Assembly: GCA_021202465.1 (NCBI GenBank)
Contig: JAJQCZ010000023.1
Span: forward strand, 62,001-126,000
Origin: Lachnospiraceae bacterium
Lineage (GTDB): Bacteria; Bacillota; Clostridia; Lachnospirales; Lachnospiraceae
DNA: 64,000 nt
Reading direction: 5' to 3'
Both the position numbers and the translations under genes were made by a program. The notes below the pieces were generated by a model. It saw only the letters and a list, made by a program, of their open reading frames with translations. It was not told the origin of the DNA and did no database searches. Of the stretch, positions 9,859 through 18,890 are shown piece after piece; positions within the stretch are counted from its first letter, which is position 1, and the number at the start of each line of letters is the position of its first letter.

Positions 9859-10719
9859 TTACTGCTCTCTCTGCTCTTTGCGGTACTGATTCGGCGTCAT
9901 GCCGTATTTTTTCTTAAACGCGAGAATCAGCCGCCGGTCATCCGTGAATCCGTTTTCCATGGCAACCTGATACACCGTCTTATCCGTGCGCACCAGATCG
10001 ATTTTCGCCTTACCCAGGCGGTAATCGGTCACATAGCCGGTGAAGGTAAGGCCGGTGCATTTTTTAAAATAAACGCAAAAATACTCCGGGCTGAAATAGA
10101 ACTTCTCCGCCACCTCTGCCTACGTCAGAGGCTCCTGATAGTGTTCCTCCACATATTGCAGAACGCCGCGGATTCGTTCGATATTCTTCAAAGAATTGAC
10201 CCGGTCCACTGCGTTCCGGGCAACCGTTCCTTCCTGACTCAGACGATACAGAAGCTCCAGGGCAAGGCTTTGCGCATACAAATAATCAAACTCATTCTGT
10301 TTCAGCTCTTCCTGATAAGTGATGATTCTTTCCATGCATCCGAGAAGTGCTGCTGAAGCCTGCTCTCTTTCATTCGTAAAATAGATATCCTGGTACTGTG
10401 GAAAACACTTCTCGAGAAAAGGCCTGCTGATAGTAACAAGATACGCGACAACTTCCGAATGATCACGCAGGGCAGGATCCGGAATCGTATTGTGAACGAA
10501 CTCCGAATTGACCACAAGCACGCGTCCCGGAATCCCTTCGAAGCATTTTCCCTGGATATAGTGCAGGTTTCGCCCTTTTATCGTATAGACAACCTCAAGA
10601 TCCTCGTGCCAGTGCGGCTGATAGATATACATACCCTCACTGTCCGATTTCAACTTTCGGAATACCAATGGCATTCCTTTATACTCAAAAAATTCATGTT
10701 TCACGGCAGATGTTTTCAC
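9859..10719 (-). pseudogene. AraC-family regulator interrupted by an in-frame amber codon
   Basis: A single reading frame of 287 codons (including the final stop) is interrupted by TAG at 10120-10122 (codon 200). Residues 1-199 form the cupin sensor domain (QPHWHEDLEVVYTIKGR) and the first helix of the DNA-binding domain (ERIRGVLQYVEEHYQEPLT). After the stop the frame continues AEVAEKFYFSPEYF and ends with a complete second AraC helix-turn-helix (KKYGMTPNQYRKEQREQ). The expected residue at the stop is Gln (LTQAEVAEKF), so one C-to-T change explains it. Without suppression the product lacks DNA-binding capacity. The broken SDR immediately downstream suggests the whole pathway is being lost. 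Confidence 0.85.
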
Positions 10720-10840
10720 GACGGAACTCCCCTTGTGACAAATCTTCGATTCCTCACAAGGATATCATCCGTTATTGAAAAAGACAACAATCGTCGTCTT
10801 TTTACACCGATACAGACCATTCCTCCAGGGTACTAATTTT

Positions 10841-10868
10841 GCGCCCCCGCCAAAACTGACGGAGGCGC
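10841..10868. terminator. Weak hairpin after the metallo-hydrolase gene
   Basis: Arms 10841-10849 and 10860-10868 pair 8 of 9 (GCGCCCCCG with CGGAGGCGC). There is no good T run on either side, so a terminator role is uncertain. Confidence 0.3.
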
Positions 10869-10893
10869 ATTTGAAAATACTGCGGAAACTACC

Positions 10894-11736
10894 TTAACAG
10901 AGGCTTCCATTCTTCCAGATCTGTTCTTTTGAATAAACAATGTTACCGGAACCGCCGTCAAGCCGCCCGTTCGGTCCCATAGCTTTGGCAATCAGGCCCT
11001 TCGCTCCCCGGAACTCCATGGGAAGATCGTCCGTCCGCCCGGCCTTGATATCCTCACAGACCGCAATGCATCCCTGAATGATATCAATGGGAGATTCCCC
11101 GTTTCCATGGGATGCGAGGATGCGATCATATTTCCCGGCGGTCTCCTGGTCGAGCTTCTTCAGGTTTTCCTCATAATGCTCGATCGACAGCGAATAGTTC
11201 TCATGCAGGAAGGTGAAACCGTTGCAGGCATCTCCCAACAACAGAATGCGGGCATTTTTCATCAGCATCACCACGCTTCCCTTTGTATGGTCCGGCAGGT
11301 CATAAATCTCGATCACCTCCCTGCCCAGGTCGAAGCAATCGCCGCCCTTCATATCGCGGTACAAGTAGAAAGGCGCCGTAGGAATATAATCCTCCTCCGT
11401 AACAGTCACACCCTTGTCAGCCAGGGCCATCCCCTCGTGGCGAAATGCGCTGTCTCCATGCGGCCCATAGATATATTCATCAACGCGGTTCATATAGACT
11501 TCGCAGTCCATGAATTCGCCGCTGCCCATCGCATGATCTGTATGACCGTGGGTGATAAGCACAATCAACGGTTTATCCGTCAGTTGATTCACCGAGGCCC
11601 GAAGGCTCCCGTAGCCGCTGCCGGTGTCGATCAGGGCAGCCCGCTCATCTCCCTCTACCAGATAACAGAGCTCCGTGCAGACTGCATAGATCCGTGTAAT
11701 CCGATCGGTCACTTTTTCTGTGCGAAACGTAATCAT
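10894..11736 (-). CDS. Metallo-beta-lactamase-fold hydrolase
   Basis: 280 aa, cytoplasmic, no signal peptide. The binuclear metal signature HGHTDH occupies residues 63-68, preceded by the family's first strand pair ending LIDTGSGYG (36-43). Later ligands are likely in DLPDHTKGSVV and LLLGDACNG, and a late His in LASHGNGE. These are features of the glyoxalase II-like / MBL-fold group. The substrate cannot be deduced; the closeness of the lost AraC/SDR genes does not help. A typical ribosome site (AGGAGGAAG) lies before ATG 11736. Distance to the upstream subtilisin gene is 83 bp. Confidence 0.88.
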   Translation of the reverse strand: MITFRTEKVTDRITRIYAVCTELCYLVEGDERAALIDTGSGYGSLRASVNQLTDKPLIVLITHGHTDHAMGSGEFMDCEVYMNRVDEYIYGPHGDSAFRHEGMALADKGVTVTEEDYIPTAPFYLYRDMKGGDCFDLGREVIEIYDLPDHTKGSVVMLMKNARILLLGDACNGFTFLHENYSLSIEHYEENLKKLDQETAGKYDRILASHGNGESPIDIIQGCIAVCEDIKAGRTDDLPMEFRGAKGLIAKAMGPNGRLDGGSGNIVYSKEQIWKNGSLC

Positions 11737-11819
11737 AAACTTCTTCCTCCTGGTAAAAATCTTTTTCCCACATCATTTATCAGACAGTTTTTTAGAATGT
11801 TTTTTGAATGTGTATTGCC

Positions 11820-12722
11820 TCACTCCAACAGCCGATCTACCCGCAGCTCGCCCCAGCCCTGCCCGTCTCCCGCGAGCGGCATGCTACTCTCCTGCAGCTT
11901 CCGTTTCACATCCACGTTACTGTATGCGGGATATTTCTCCAGCAAAAGCGCAATGGCGCCTGAAACCATGGGAACCGCCATCGAGGTGCCGCTCTTTGCC
12001 GTATACCAGGAACGGCGCCGACCAGACTGCGGACAACAGGAAACCACGTCCAGACCCGGTGCCAGAATCTCCGGTTTCACCGCACATCCCTTTGCAGGAC
12101 CACGCCCTGAAAAGCGGGCTGCTCTTTCCACTTCATGAAAGCTGTCGGAACTCTCTGCCTGCGAGCAGCCCACGGTAATGATCCTGCAGCTGACGCCCGG
12201 CGTGGTCACTGACCCGGGAGCCGGGCCGTTGTTGCCGGCGGCGGCCACCACGACCAGCCCCTGATCCCAGAGACGCTCCACCTCCGTGAGAAGAAGCGCG
12301 TTCTCCGCCTCATTCTCCTGCCCCGTGCCGCCCACGGAAATATTTACGATACGAATGCCATACTGCCCGGCATGCAGACTCAGCCACCGCAGTGCCTGCA
12401 CCAGGTCAGCGATCCGCCCGCCTCCCTGCCGGTCCAGTACCTTTAGCACCGTCAGATCGGCGCCCGGCGCCATCCCCCGATAGCGGCCGCCGGACATCCG
12501 TCCGTTCCCGGCCAGAATTCCGGCGATATGCGTACCGTGGCCGTTATCATCATAACACGCTGAAGAAGAAAACGGGTGTACGAAATCCATAAATCCCTTC
12601 ACCCGCCCCTCCAGATCCGGGTGAGCCGCACAGCCCGTGTCCAGCAGCGCAATCCCTGTCCCGCGCCCGGTCCGGCCCTGCCGCCACACCGACTCCGCAT
12701 GAATCCGTTTATAGTATTCCAT
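11820..12722 (-). CDS. Intracellular subtilisin-like serine protease (S8)
   Basis: 300 aa. Catalytic triad visible: Asp28 in ALLDTG, His62 in NGHGTHIAG, Ser247 in SGTSMAVP, with the oxyanion Asn in AAAGNNGP near 164-165. There is no signal peptide and no long inhibitory propeptide, so the mature-type domain starts almost at once (a ~20-residue lead). This matches the intracellular subtilisin style rather than secreted subtilisins. Several Cys residues are present, unusual for secreted enzymes. Probable role: cytoplasmic protein turnover, close to the peptide-use genes further along. Confidence 0.9.
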   Translation of the reverse strand: MEYYKRIHAESVWRQGRTGRGTGIALLDTGCAAHPDLEGRVKGFMDFVHPFSSSACYDDNGHGTHIAGILAGNGRMSGGRYRGMAPGADLTVLKVLDRQGGGRIADLVQALRWLSLHAGQYGIRIVNISVGGTGQENEAENALLLTEVERLWDQGLVVVAAAGNNGPAPGSVTTPGVSCRIITVGCSQAESSDSFHEVERAARFSGRGPAKGCAVKPEILAPGLDVVSCCPQSGRRRSWYTAKSGTSMAVPMVSGAIALLLEKYPAYSNVDVKRKLQESSMPLAGDGQGWGELRVDRLLE

Positions 12723-12812
12723 CGTTCAATGACGTATTAATTCCTTCAGAGAATACTCTATCTTATGCGTAGCCGATTCCAGACGTGGCTGATTTATACT
12801 CTGGCTGATTCA

Positions 12813-13462
12813 TCAGAATCTGTACCGCCCCTTTCCGCAGCCGGTCACAGGGGAAACCAGATTGCTTTGTCTCATTTTTTTTAACAAATCTCTGGCAGCC
12901 GACTCTGAGAGCCCGAGAGTCGCGACTATGTCTGATCTGCCAAACACTTCATTGGCCAGAGCATGGTACAAAAAAACGATATTTTCTCTGGTCTTTTTGG
13001 TGTAATGAGTTTCCCTCAGTTTATTCCTCAGCAGTTGTTCTCCATTAAAAACGGATGCTTCTCTCACTTCACCGGGCAAATTGTTTTCTGAACTGGCTGC
13101 CTGATCATCAGAAACAGGCTGTTTTTTGTTTGAACGGGCTGTTTTTGGAGCTGCGACAGGCTGTTTTTCGCCCGAATGGGCTGTTTCCAGGGTTACAACA
13201 GACTGATTTTCCAGGAAGTCCGGATGAATCGGAATTTCTACTGTCACTGCACGCCGGTCTTCATCTGTATAAAACCGGGCTTTGGGAGAGCCATTGTTAC
13301 GATCTTCAGATGTTCGATCAGCAAAGGTACCGATATATCGTCTTCGGTAGCCTGATAGTTTGGTCTCAGATCAAAAGGTACATGATTATGTTTATTCAGG
13401 AGATCTTCTACACTGATTTCAAGTTCCATCTGTTCAGACTCCTTTGCTTCTGAATATTTCAT
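12813..13462 (-). pseudogene. C-terminal remnant of an AlbA_2/divergent-AAA type HTH regulator, frameshifted
   Basis: Two overlapping frames make one chain. The first (13462 to 13244) ends ...SVPLLIEHLKI then runs out of frame. The second, read from about 13300, gives NNGSPKARFYTDEDRR and then VEIPIHPDFLEN, a pairing typical of the C-terminus of the 'putative DNA-binding domain' (AlbA_2) ATP-binding family. The last 65 residues (TRENIVFLYHALANEVFGRS, then DIVATLGLSESAARDLLKKM) form a winged helix. A frameshift lies near 13300, and the N-terminal AlbA_2 domain is absent. The middle has repeats of KQPVxxx/TAxSxKK type. There is no clear ribosome site. The family call is by recall, so moderate. 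Confidence 0.5.
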
Positions 13463-13653
13463 CAGTTACATCGACTCACAGGTTTTCATTCATCCTCATT
13501 ATTCGACACTCTGCCTGTGATCCGGCAATTATTTTATAGAAGTAGAATCCCACCAGCCATTAGTTTATCATATACCATCATTTTCGGCAATATAAATCTT
13601 ATACAGACAACAGCGTCCCTGGAGAATGAAGTCAGATCTCCTGTGATTAAAAA

Positions 13654-13692
13654 GAGGGACAAATCCCCTTTATCTCAGAGAATTTGTCCCTC
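13654..13692 (-). terminator. Intrinsic terminator of the alanine symporter gene
   Basis: Perfect 11-bp arms GAGGGACAAAT (13654-13664) and ATTTGTCCCTC (13682-13692). On the minus strand the stem is followed by TTTTTAAT. It lies 56 bp beyond the symporter stop. Confidence 0.85.
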
Positions 13693-13747
13693 ACAATATC
13701 TATTCTTTCATTCAGGCAGCCCTGCAAAGCCGCCATCAAAGTCTCTG

Positions 13748-15238
13748 TCAGTCGCTCTCATCCAGATTCTTCGCCTGCTCTTCCTGGATATCCGGGAAAG
13801 CGGACAGCATCGGCTCGACATCCTCGCCCTTCATATGGCGCTGCACATAATTGGCTGTGATCTTCATGACAATCGGCGCCAAGCTCAGGACACCGATCAG
13901 GTTCGGGATTGCCATCAAACCGTTGAAGGTGTCGGAGAGATCCCAGGCCAGATCCAGGCTCATGGTCGCACCGTAGAGGATAAAGACGATGAAAATAACC
14001 CGGTAAATGATCGTCGCCGAAGAGCCAAACAGATACTCGAACGCTTTCGTTCCGTAATGGCTCCAGCCAAGTACGGTCGAGAAGGCGAACAACAGGATGG
14101 CAATGGCGATAAACGCCGGTCCAAGATTGCCGAAGACGGTAGCAAACGCTTCTCCCACAAGAGCGGATCCCTCAGAAGAGCTCAGGACCGCGCCGGTGTC
14201 CAGATCAATGATTCCGGAGGTGAGAACCGTCAGCGCCGTCAGCGTGCAGACCACGATGGTATCCGCAAATACTTCGAAGATGCCCCACATACCCTGACGC
14301 ACCGGCTCCTTCACATTGGAGCTCGAGTGCACCATGACGGAAGAACCAAGACCAGCTTCGTTCGAGAAGACGCCCCGCTTCATACCCCAAGTAACAGCCA
14401 TCTTCACACCGGAGCCGACGATGCCGCCGCCGACAGCCTTCATAGCGAAGGCTCCCTTGAAGATAGACACGAGAGCAGGAATAATCGAACCCGCATGAGC
14501 AATGCAAACCACCAGCGCACCGATGATATACAGGATCGCCATGAAGGGAACCAGCTTCTCCGTCACGGATGCGATGCGCTTGATGCCGCCCACGACCACC
14601 AGACCGGCCAGGATCATCAGGACGACTCCTGTCACAATCTTGGGAATATTAAAAGCAGCCAGCATATTTCCGGCGATGGAGTTGATCTGGCTCATATTTC
14701 CGATACCGAAAGAAGCCAGCAAGCAGAAAATCGAGAACAGCACCGCCAAAACAGCGCCCACCTGCTTCATGCCCTTCTTCGAACCAAGACCATCGCGCAG
14801 ATAGTACATGGCGCCGCCGCTCCACTCGCCTTTCTCATTCTTGCGGCGGTAGTAGATGCCGAGTACATTCTCCGAATAGTTGGTCATCATACCAAAGAAA
14901 GCAACGATCCACATCCAGAAGATGGCACCCGGTCCGCCATAGAGCAGCGCCGAGGCCACACCGACAATGTTACCGGTGCCGATGGTCGCCGCCAGCGCCG
15001 TACAGAGGGACTGGAACTGCGAGATCGAGCGGTCGTTTTTCGCGGTATGCTCCGTGATGTGCCGATCTGTGAAGATGCTGCCCAGCGTATGGGACAGCCA
15101 GTACCCGATGTGCGAGATCTGAAATACCTTCGTCAGCACGGTCATCAGAATGCCGGTTCCCACCAGAAGCACCAGCATGGGGATGCCCCAGACAAAGCTG
15201 TTGACAGCGCTGTTTACCTGTGTAATTAATTCAACCAT
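13748..15238 (-). CDS. Sodium:alanine/glycine symporter (AGCS family)
   Basis: 496 aa integral membrane protein with about 11 hydrophobic segments. The family signature is clear: IGTGNIVGVASALLYGGPGA followed by MTNYSENVLGIYYR, then the conserved EWSGGAMYYL region and the NEAGLGSSVMVHS block. It imports alanine or glycine with Na+. I place the start at ATG 15238 (MVELITQVNS) because AGGAGG lies 10 nt upstream; an in-frame start 13 codons earlier has no site. It has its own promoter and a strong terminator, so it is probably monocistronic. Its position beside the peptide-uptake genes fits amino-acid acquisition. Confidence 0.95.
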   Translation of the reverse strand: MVELITQVNSAVNSFVWGIPMLVLLVGTGILMTVLTKVFQISHIGYWLSHTLGSIFTDRHITEHTAKNDRSISQFQSLCTALAATIGTGNIVGVASALLYGGPGAIFWMWIVAFFGMMTNYSENVLGIYYRRKNEKGEWSGGAMYYLRDGLGSKKGMKQVGAVLAVLFSIFCLLASFGIGNMSQINSIAGNMLAAFNIPKIVTGVVLMILAGLVVVGGIKRIASVTEKLVPFMAILYIIGALVVCIAHAGSIIPALVSIFKGAFAMKAVGGGIVGSGVKMAVTWGMKRGVFSNEAGLGSSVMVHSSSNVKEPVRQGMWGIFEVFADTIVVCTLTALTVLTSGIIDLDTGAVLSSSEGSALVGEAFATVFGNLGPAFIAIAILLFAFSTVLGWSHYGTKAFEYLFGSSATIIYRVIFIVFILYGATMSLDLAWDLSDTFNGLMAIPNLIGVLSLAPIVMKITANYVQRHMKGEDVEPMLSAFPDIQEEQAKNLDESD

Positions 15239-15336
15239 AGACTCTTTTCCTCCTGTGTCCTCTCTTCCGTGCGGCACCCCGCTCTGCCGAACGGATCCTT
15301 CGTTTCACATTCGTCTTTTTACGAAATCTATGGGTA

Positions 15337-15365
15337 ACCTTAACACAAGATTTATCGTCCGTCAA
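15337..15365 (-). promoter_or_regulatory. Probable promoter of the alanine symporter
   Basis: Minus strand: -35 TTGACG (15360-15365), 17-nt spacer, weak -10 TAAGGT (15337-15342). The 299-bp gap 15239-15537 is otherwise AT-rich, with nothing else recognised. Confidence 0.4.
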
Positions 15366-15537
15366 TAAAAAATTAAGTTTTTCTTCGTTAAACTTTTATT
15401 TTGTTATATATGTACTAATAATTTGTAATTATATTTTGTTCTGGAATGGCAGCTTTTTATATGACATCCTTAAAATCTGTTTTAGAGCGCTTACAGGAGA
15501 CGTGTTCTTTGCGGTGTTGACCGGCGCAGAGCAAAGA

Positions 15538-16641
15538 TTATAAAAACTTCGCGAACACCATCTCCTTCGTGGCGTGATTCAGCACCTCACACTCTCCCTT
15601 TTCATTAACGACGACCACATCCTCGATGCGCACACCGAAGTCTCCGGCGAGATAGACGCCCGGTTCGATGGAGAAAGCCATGCCGCGTTCCAGACAAATC
15701 GGGTTCGACTGCTTGATGTCCGGCGCTTCATGGATGGTGTAGCCGATGCCGTGCCCCAGGCGGTTAATCAGAGTATATGCCAGGCCCTTCTCATCGAGAA
15801 CCTCCCGGGCCCGCCGGTCGATGTCCGGCACAAAGGCGCCCTCGCACACCAGTTTCTCCGCCTCCACATTGCTGCGTACGACCAGATCATAGATTGCCCG
15901 GCGCTTCGCGTCAGGTTCCCCGACAAAAACCATCCGGGTCATATCCGAATACATTCCGCGCATCGTGCAGCCGTAGTCCAGAAGAACCATGTCGTTCTCT
16001 GCAACGATCCCCTGGCAGTCGCTGTAATGCGGATAGCTGCTGTTGGCGCCGCAGCCAACGATACACTCGGCGCTTCCGCCTCCAAGCTCCGTCATCCGGC
16101 GCAGAAGAAAATCCTGAATCTCCTTCTCGCTCTGTCCCGGATGGATGAAGGAAATGACCTCCCCGAAAACCTGATCTACGATCGCTGCAGAATCTCTGAG
16201 AGCCTCTAATTCCTCATGCGTTTTGTGGATCCGCATTCGCTCCAGAAGAGGCTTGCCGTTTTTAAATGTCACATCTACCTTGTCCATGATCTCCAGCACG
16301 TTGAAAGCCTGAGCCGTGGAATTCACCGCAATCGTCCCGCCGAGCAACCCTTCCTGCGCCAGAGCCTTCTCCACTACTTCGGTCATGACTTCCCCGTCAA
16401 ACCAGGCATACAGCCGAACCGAAGCGGGCAACGCAGCCCTGAATTCCTCCTGATAAAGAAGGTTGCAGATATAGAACATCTCTCCATCCTGCTTCACGAA
16501 AAGTCCCTGAAAACGCTCACAGAGCATCGGATCAAAATCTCCCAGAAGGAAGCGCAGTTCCTCTCCCGGAGACAGCATCATGGCATCATACGGAGAGTTC
16601 TGCAGTTCTTCCGTCAGCCTCTTCATGTAAAACTCATTCAT
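15538..16641 (-). CDS. M24-family metallopeptidase (Xaa-Pro dipeptidase type)
   Basis: 367 aa. An N-terminal creatinase-like domain (about 1-130) is followed by a pita-bread catalytic domain. The five metal ligands are visible: Asp and Asp in LLDYGCTMRGMYSDMTR, His in LGHGIGYTIHE, Glu in FSIEPGVYL and Glu in GVRIEDVVVV. It cleaves peptides with proline in the second position in the cytoplasm. Start ATG 16641 (MNEFYMKR) is supported by AAGGAGG nearby; a longer frame upstream has no ribosome site. It lies downstream of the opp operon, separated by a terminator-like hairpin, so imported peptides are the obvious substrates. Confidence 0.92.
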   Translation of the reverse strand: MNEFYMKRLTEELQNSPYDAMMLSPGEELRFLLGDFDPMLCERFQGLFVKQDGEMFYICNLLYQEEFRAALPASVRLYAWFDGEVMTEVVEKALAQEGLLGGTIAVNSTAQAFNVLEIMDKVDVTFKNGKPLLERMRIHKTHEELEALRDSAAIVDQVFGEVISFIHPGQSEKEIQDFLLRRMTELGGGSAECIVGCGANSSYPHYSDCQGIVAENDMVLLDYGCTMRGMYSDMTRMVFVGEPDAKRRAIYDLVVRSNVEAEKLVCEGAFVPDIDRRAREVLDEKGLAYTLINRLGHGIGYTIHEAPDIKQSNPICLERGMAFSIEPGVYLAGDFGVRIEDVVVVNEKGECEVLNHATKEMVFAKFL

Positions 16642-16712
16642 TGATGATCCTCCTTCTTTCTGATCAGACAGCTGTTCCGGATCTTCTACCCGGATTTCCT
16701 GTATTTCACCCG

Positions 16713-16756
16713 AAAACTGCCCCTTCCCACGGTCTTTCAACCACGGTCAGGGGCAG
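16713..16756 (-). terminator. Terminator-like hairpin after the opp operon
   Basis: Arms CTGCCCCT (16717-16724) and AGGGGCAG (16749-16756), with a further CCGTGG pairing inside, followed on the minus strand by TTTT. It lies between oppF and the M24 gene and may end the opp transcript or attenuate read-through. Confidence 0.55.
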
Positions 16757-16876
16757 CTATATCCTAGATAGTTTTATTCTCTTTGTCAAGCGTCTTTTTT
16801 CTCAGCACAGACGTCTTACTGCGGGTCTTTCTGCCGCAGTCGCGGCAGCCTTTCAGGATTCCGCCGCAGGAAACTA

Positions 16877-17845
16877 TTATTCAGCCAGATGGCAGGCCAT
16901 TTTGTGCCCCGGCGCGATCTCGCGCAGCGCCGGCATCTCAGCGAAGCACTTCTCCGTGGCCCGCGGACACCGCTCGGCGAACCGGCAGCAGTCCTTCGGG
17001 TTGATCGGGCTGGGAATCTCTCCCTTGATGGGGATTCGCTTATTGCTCTTCGCCACCTTGGGATCCGCCTCCGGGATGGAGGACAGAAGCGCCTGCGTGT
17101 AGGGATGTGTGGGATGGGCGTAGAGCTCCTCGGTGTCAGCGGACTCCACCACCGTGCCCAGATACATGACCACCACGCGGTCAGAGATGTACTTGACCAC
17201 GCTCAGATCGTGCGCAATGAACAGATACGTCAGTCCGTGTTCCTCCTGCAGATCCTTCAGCATATTGATGACCTGCGCCTGGATGGACACGTCCAGCGCT
17301 GAAATCGGCTCGTCGCAGATAATGAATTCCGGATCTACTGACAGAGCCCGGGCGATGCCGATTCTCTGGCGCTGTCCGCCGGAGAATTCATGAGGGAAAC
17401 GGCTCATATGATCCTTGTTCAGACCCACCTGCCGCAGCAGATGCTCTACCTTCTCCTCCGCCTCTTTGTCGGAGGCTCCGTGATTCTTCAGTCCCTCGCC
17501 GACGATCTCCTTGACCGTCATCCGGGAATTCAGAGAAGAATAGGGATTCTGGAAGATCATCTGTACCCGCTGACAGAACTCCTTCTGCTCTGCCTTCGTC
17601 AGCTTCGTCACGTCCTTCCCGTCAAAAATCACCTGTCCCTTGGTCGGCTCGTAAAGCCGAATGATACAGCGACCGGTCGTCGATTTGCCGCAGCCGGACT
17701 CTCCCACGACCGCCACAGTCTCTCCTTTATAGATGTCGAAGCTGACACCGTCCACGGCCTTCAGCGTCGCGTTCCGGGATACCTGGAAATATTTGCACAG
17801 ATCCTTTACCTGTACGAGAGGTTCCTGTTTTGTACGATCAATCAT
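16877..17845 (-). CDS. oppF: Oligopeptide ABC transporter ATPase OppF
   Basis: 322 aa. Walker A GESGCGKST, signature LSGGQ-type FSGGQRQRIGIARAL, Walker B FIICDEPISALD, and the C-terminal oligopeptide-transporter extension with clustered Cys (CCRFAERCPRATEKC). With OppD it powers peptide import. Start ATG 17845 has AAGGAGAGG upstream and overlaps the end of oppD by 8 bp. Last gene of the oppABCDF operon. Confidence 0.95.
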   Translation of the reverse strand: MIDRTKQEPLVQVKDLCKYFQVSRNATLKAVDGVSFDIYKGETVAVVGESGCGKSTTGRCIIRLYEPTKGQVIFDGKDVTKLTKAEQKEFCQRVQMIFQNPYSSLNSRMTVKEIVGEGLKNHGASDKEAEEKVEHLLRQVGLNKDHMSRFPHEFSGGQRQRIGIARALSVDPEFIICDEPISALDVSIQAQVINMLKDLQEEHGLTYLFIAHDLSVVKYISDRVVVMYLGTVVESADTEELYAHPTHPYTQALLSSIPEADPKVAKSNKRIPIKGEIPSPINPKDCCRFAERCPRATEKCFAEMPALREIAPGHKMACHLAE

Positions 17846-18878
17846 TTTTCGCCTCTCCTTTCTCCAGCACCACGGCATTTTTCTTTCTCATCACCGTCTC
17901 CGGCGCGTAGGCATGCTGCAGCCAGCAGCTGGTCTCATGCTCTTCTCCCACTTGGTACGTCTCCGGAGGATATTCCTTACACACGTCCATGGCGAACTCG
18001 CACCGCGCCGCGAAGGGGCATCCCACAGGCGGAGCGAACAGATCGGGCGGCGTTCCCTCGATGGGGCTCAGCTTCTCGTCCTTCTTCGTATCCAGCCGGG
18101 CGATGGAGCTCATCAGACCCCGGGTATAGGGATGCGCCGTATCATAGAAAATGTCATCCACCAGTCCCTTCTCCACGACCTTGCCGCCGTACATGACGAC
18201 CACGCGGTCACAGAGGCGGGCGATAACGCCCAGATCATGGGTAATGATGATAATGGAGGTTCCCATCTTCGCCCGCAGCTCCAGGAGCAGATCAAGGATC
18301 TGTGCCTCGATGGTCACGTCCAGAGAGGTCGTCGGCTCATCACAGATGATCAGGGACGGCTTGCTCACCAGGGCGATGGCAATCATCACACGCTGCTTCA
18401 TGCCGCCGGAGAGCTCGTGCGGATACTGGCGGTACCGCTTCTCCGCGTCGTTGATACCCACCTGCTTCATGATTTCCAGGGAACGCTCTTTGACAAACTT
18501 CTTGTCGACCCCGCGCCCGAGAAAGACCTCTTCGATCTGGTTGCCGACCCGCATCGTGGGGTTCAGAGAGGTCATGGGATCCTGGAAGACAAAGCCGATG
18601 TCGCCGCCGCGCAGCTTCCGCATCTCCTTGTTGCTCATCTTCAGGATATCTTTCCCATCGAAGAGGATCTCGCCCCCTCCGAAGAAGCCCGGAGGCTCCG
18701 GGTTCAGGCGCAGGATACATTGCGCCGTCACGCTCTTGCCGCAGCCGGACTCACCGACGATCCCAAGGATCTCGCCGCGCCGCACCTCGAAGCTGACGTC
18801 ACGAACTGCCTTGACCTCACCGCCATATGTATGAAACGAATATACTACATTTTTCAGTTCAAGAATCTTATCTTCCAC
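17838..18878 (-). CDS. oppD: Oligopeptide ABC transporter ATPase OppD
   Basis: 346 aa. Walker A GESGCGKSV, signature LSGGMKQRVMIAIAL, Walker B LIICDEPTTSLD and the C-terminal Cys-containing peptide-transporter domain (GCPFAARCEFAMDVC). Separated from oppC by 12 bp and overlapping oppF, so one transcript. It pairs with OppF to form the two-ATPase motor typical of Opp/Dpp systems. Confidence 0.95.
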   Translation of the reverse strand: MEDKILELKNVVYSFHTYGGEVKAVRDVSFEVRRGEILGIVGESGCGKSVTAQCILRLNPEPPGFFGGGEILFDGKDILKMSNKEMRKLRGGDIGFVFQDPMTSLNPTMRVGNQIEEVFLGRGVDKKFVKERSLEIMKQVGINDAEKRYRQYPHELSGGMKQRVMIAIALVSKPSLIICDEPTTSLDVTIEAQILDLLLELRAKMGTSIIIITHDLGVIARLCDRVVVMYGGKVVEKGLVDDIFYDTAHPYTRGLMSSIARLDTKKDEKLSPIEGTPPDLFAPPVGCPFAARCEFAMDVCKEYPPETYQVGEEHETSCWLQHAYAPETVMRKKNAVVLEKGEAKND

Positions 18879-18890
18879 AGCTCAGTCCTC

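Noticed and set aside
13517-15229. 570-codon plus-strand frame opposite the symporter
   Set aside because: Exact antisense of a clear AGCS transporter; composition of a shadow frame.
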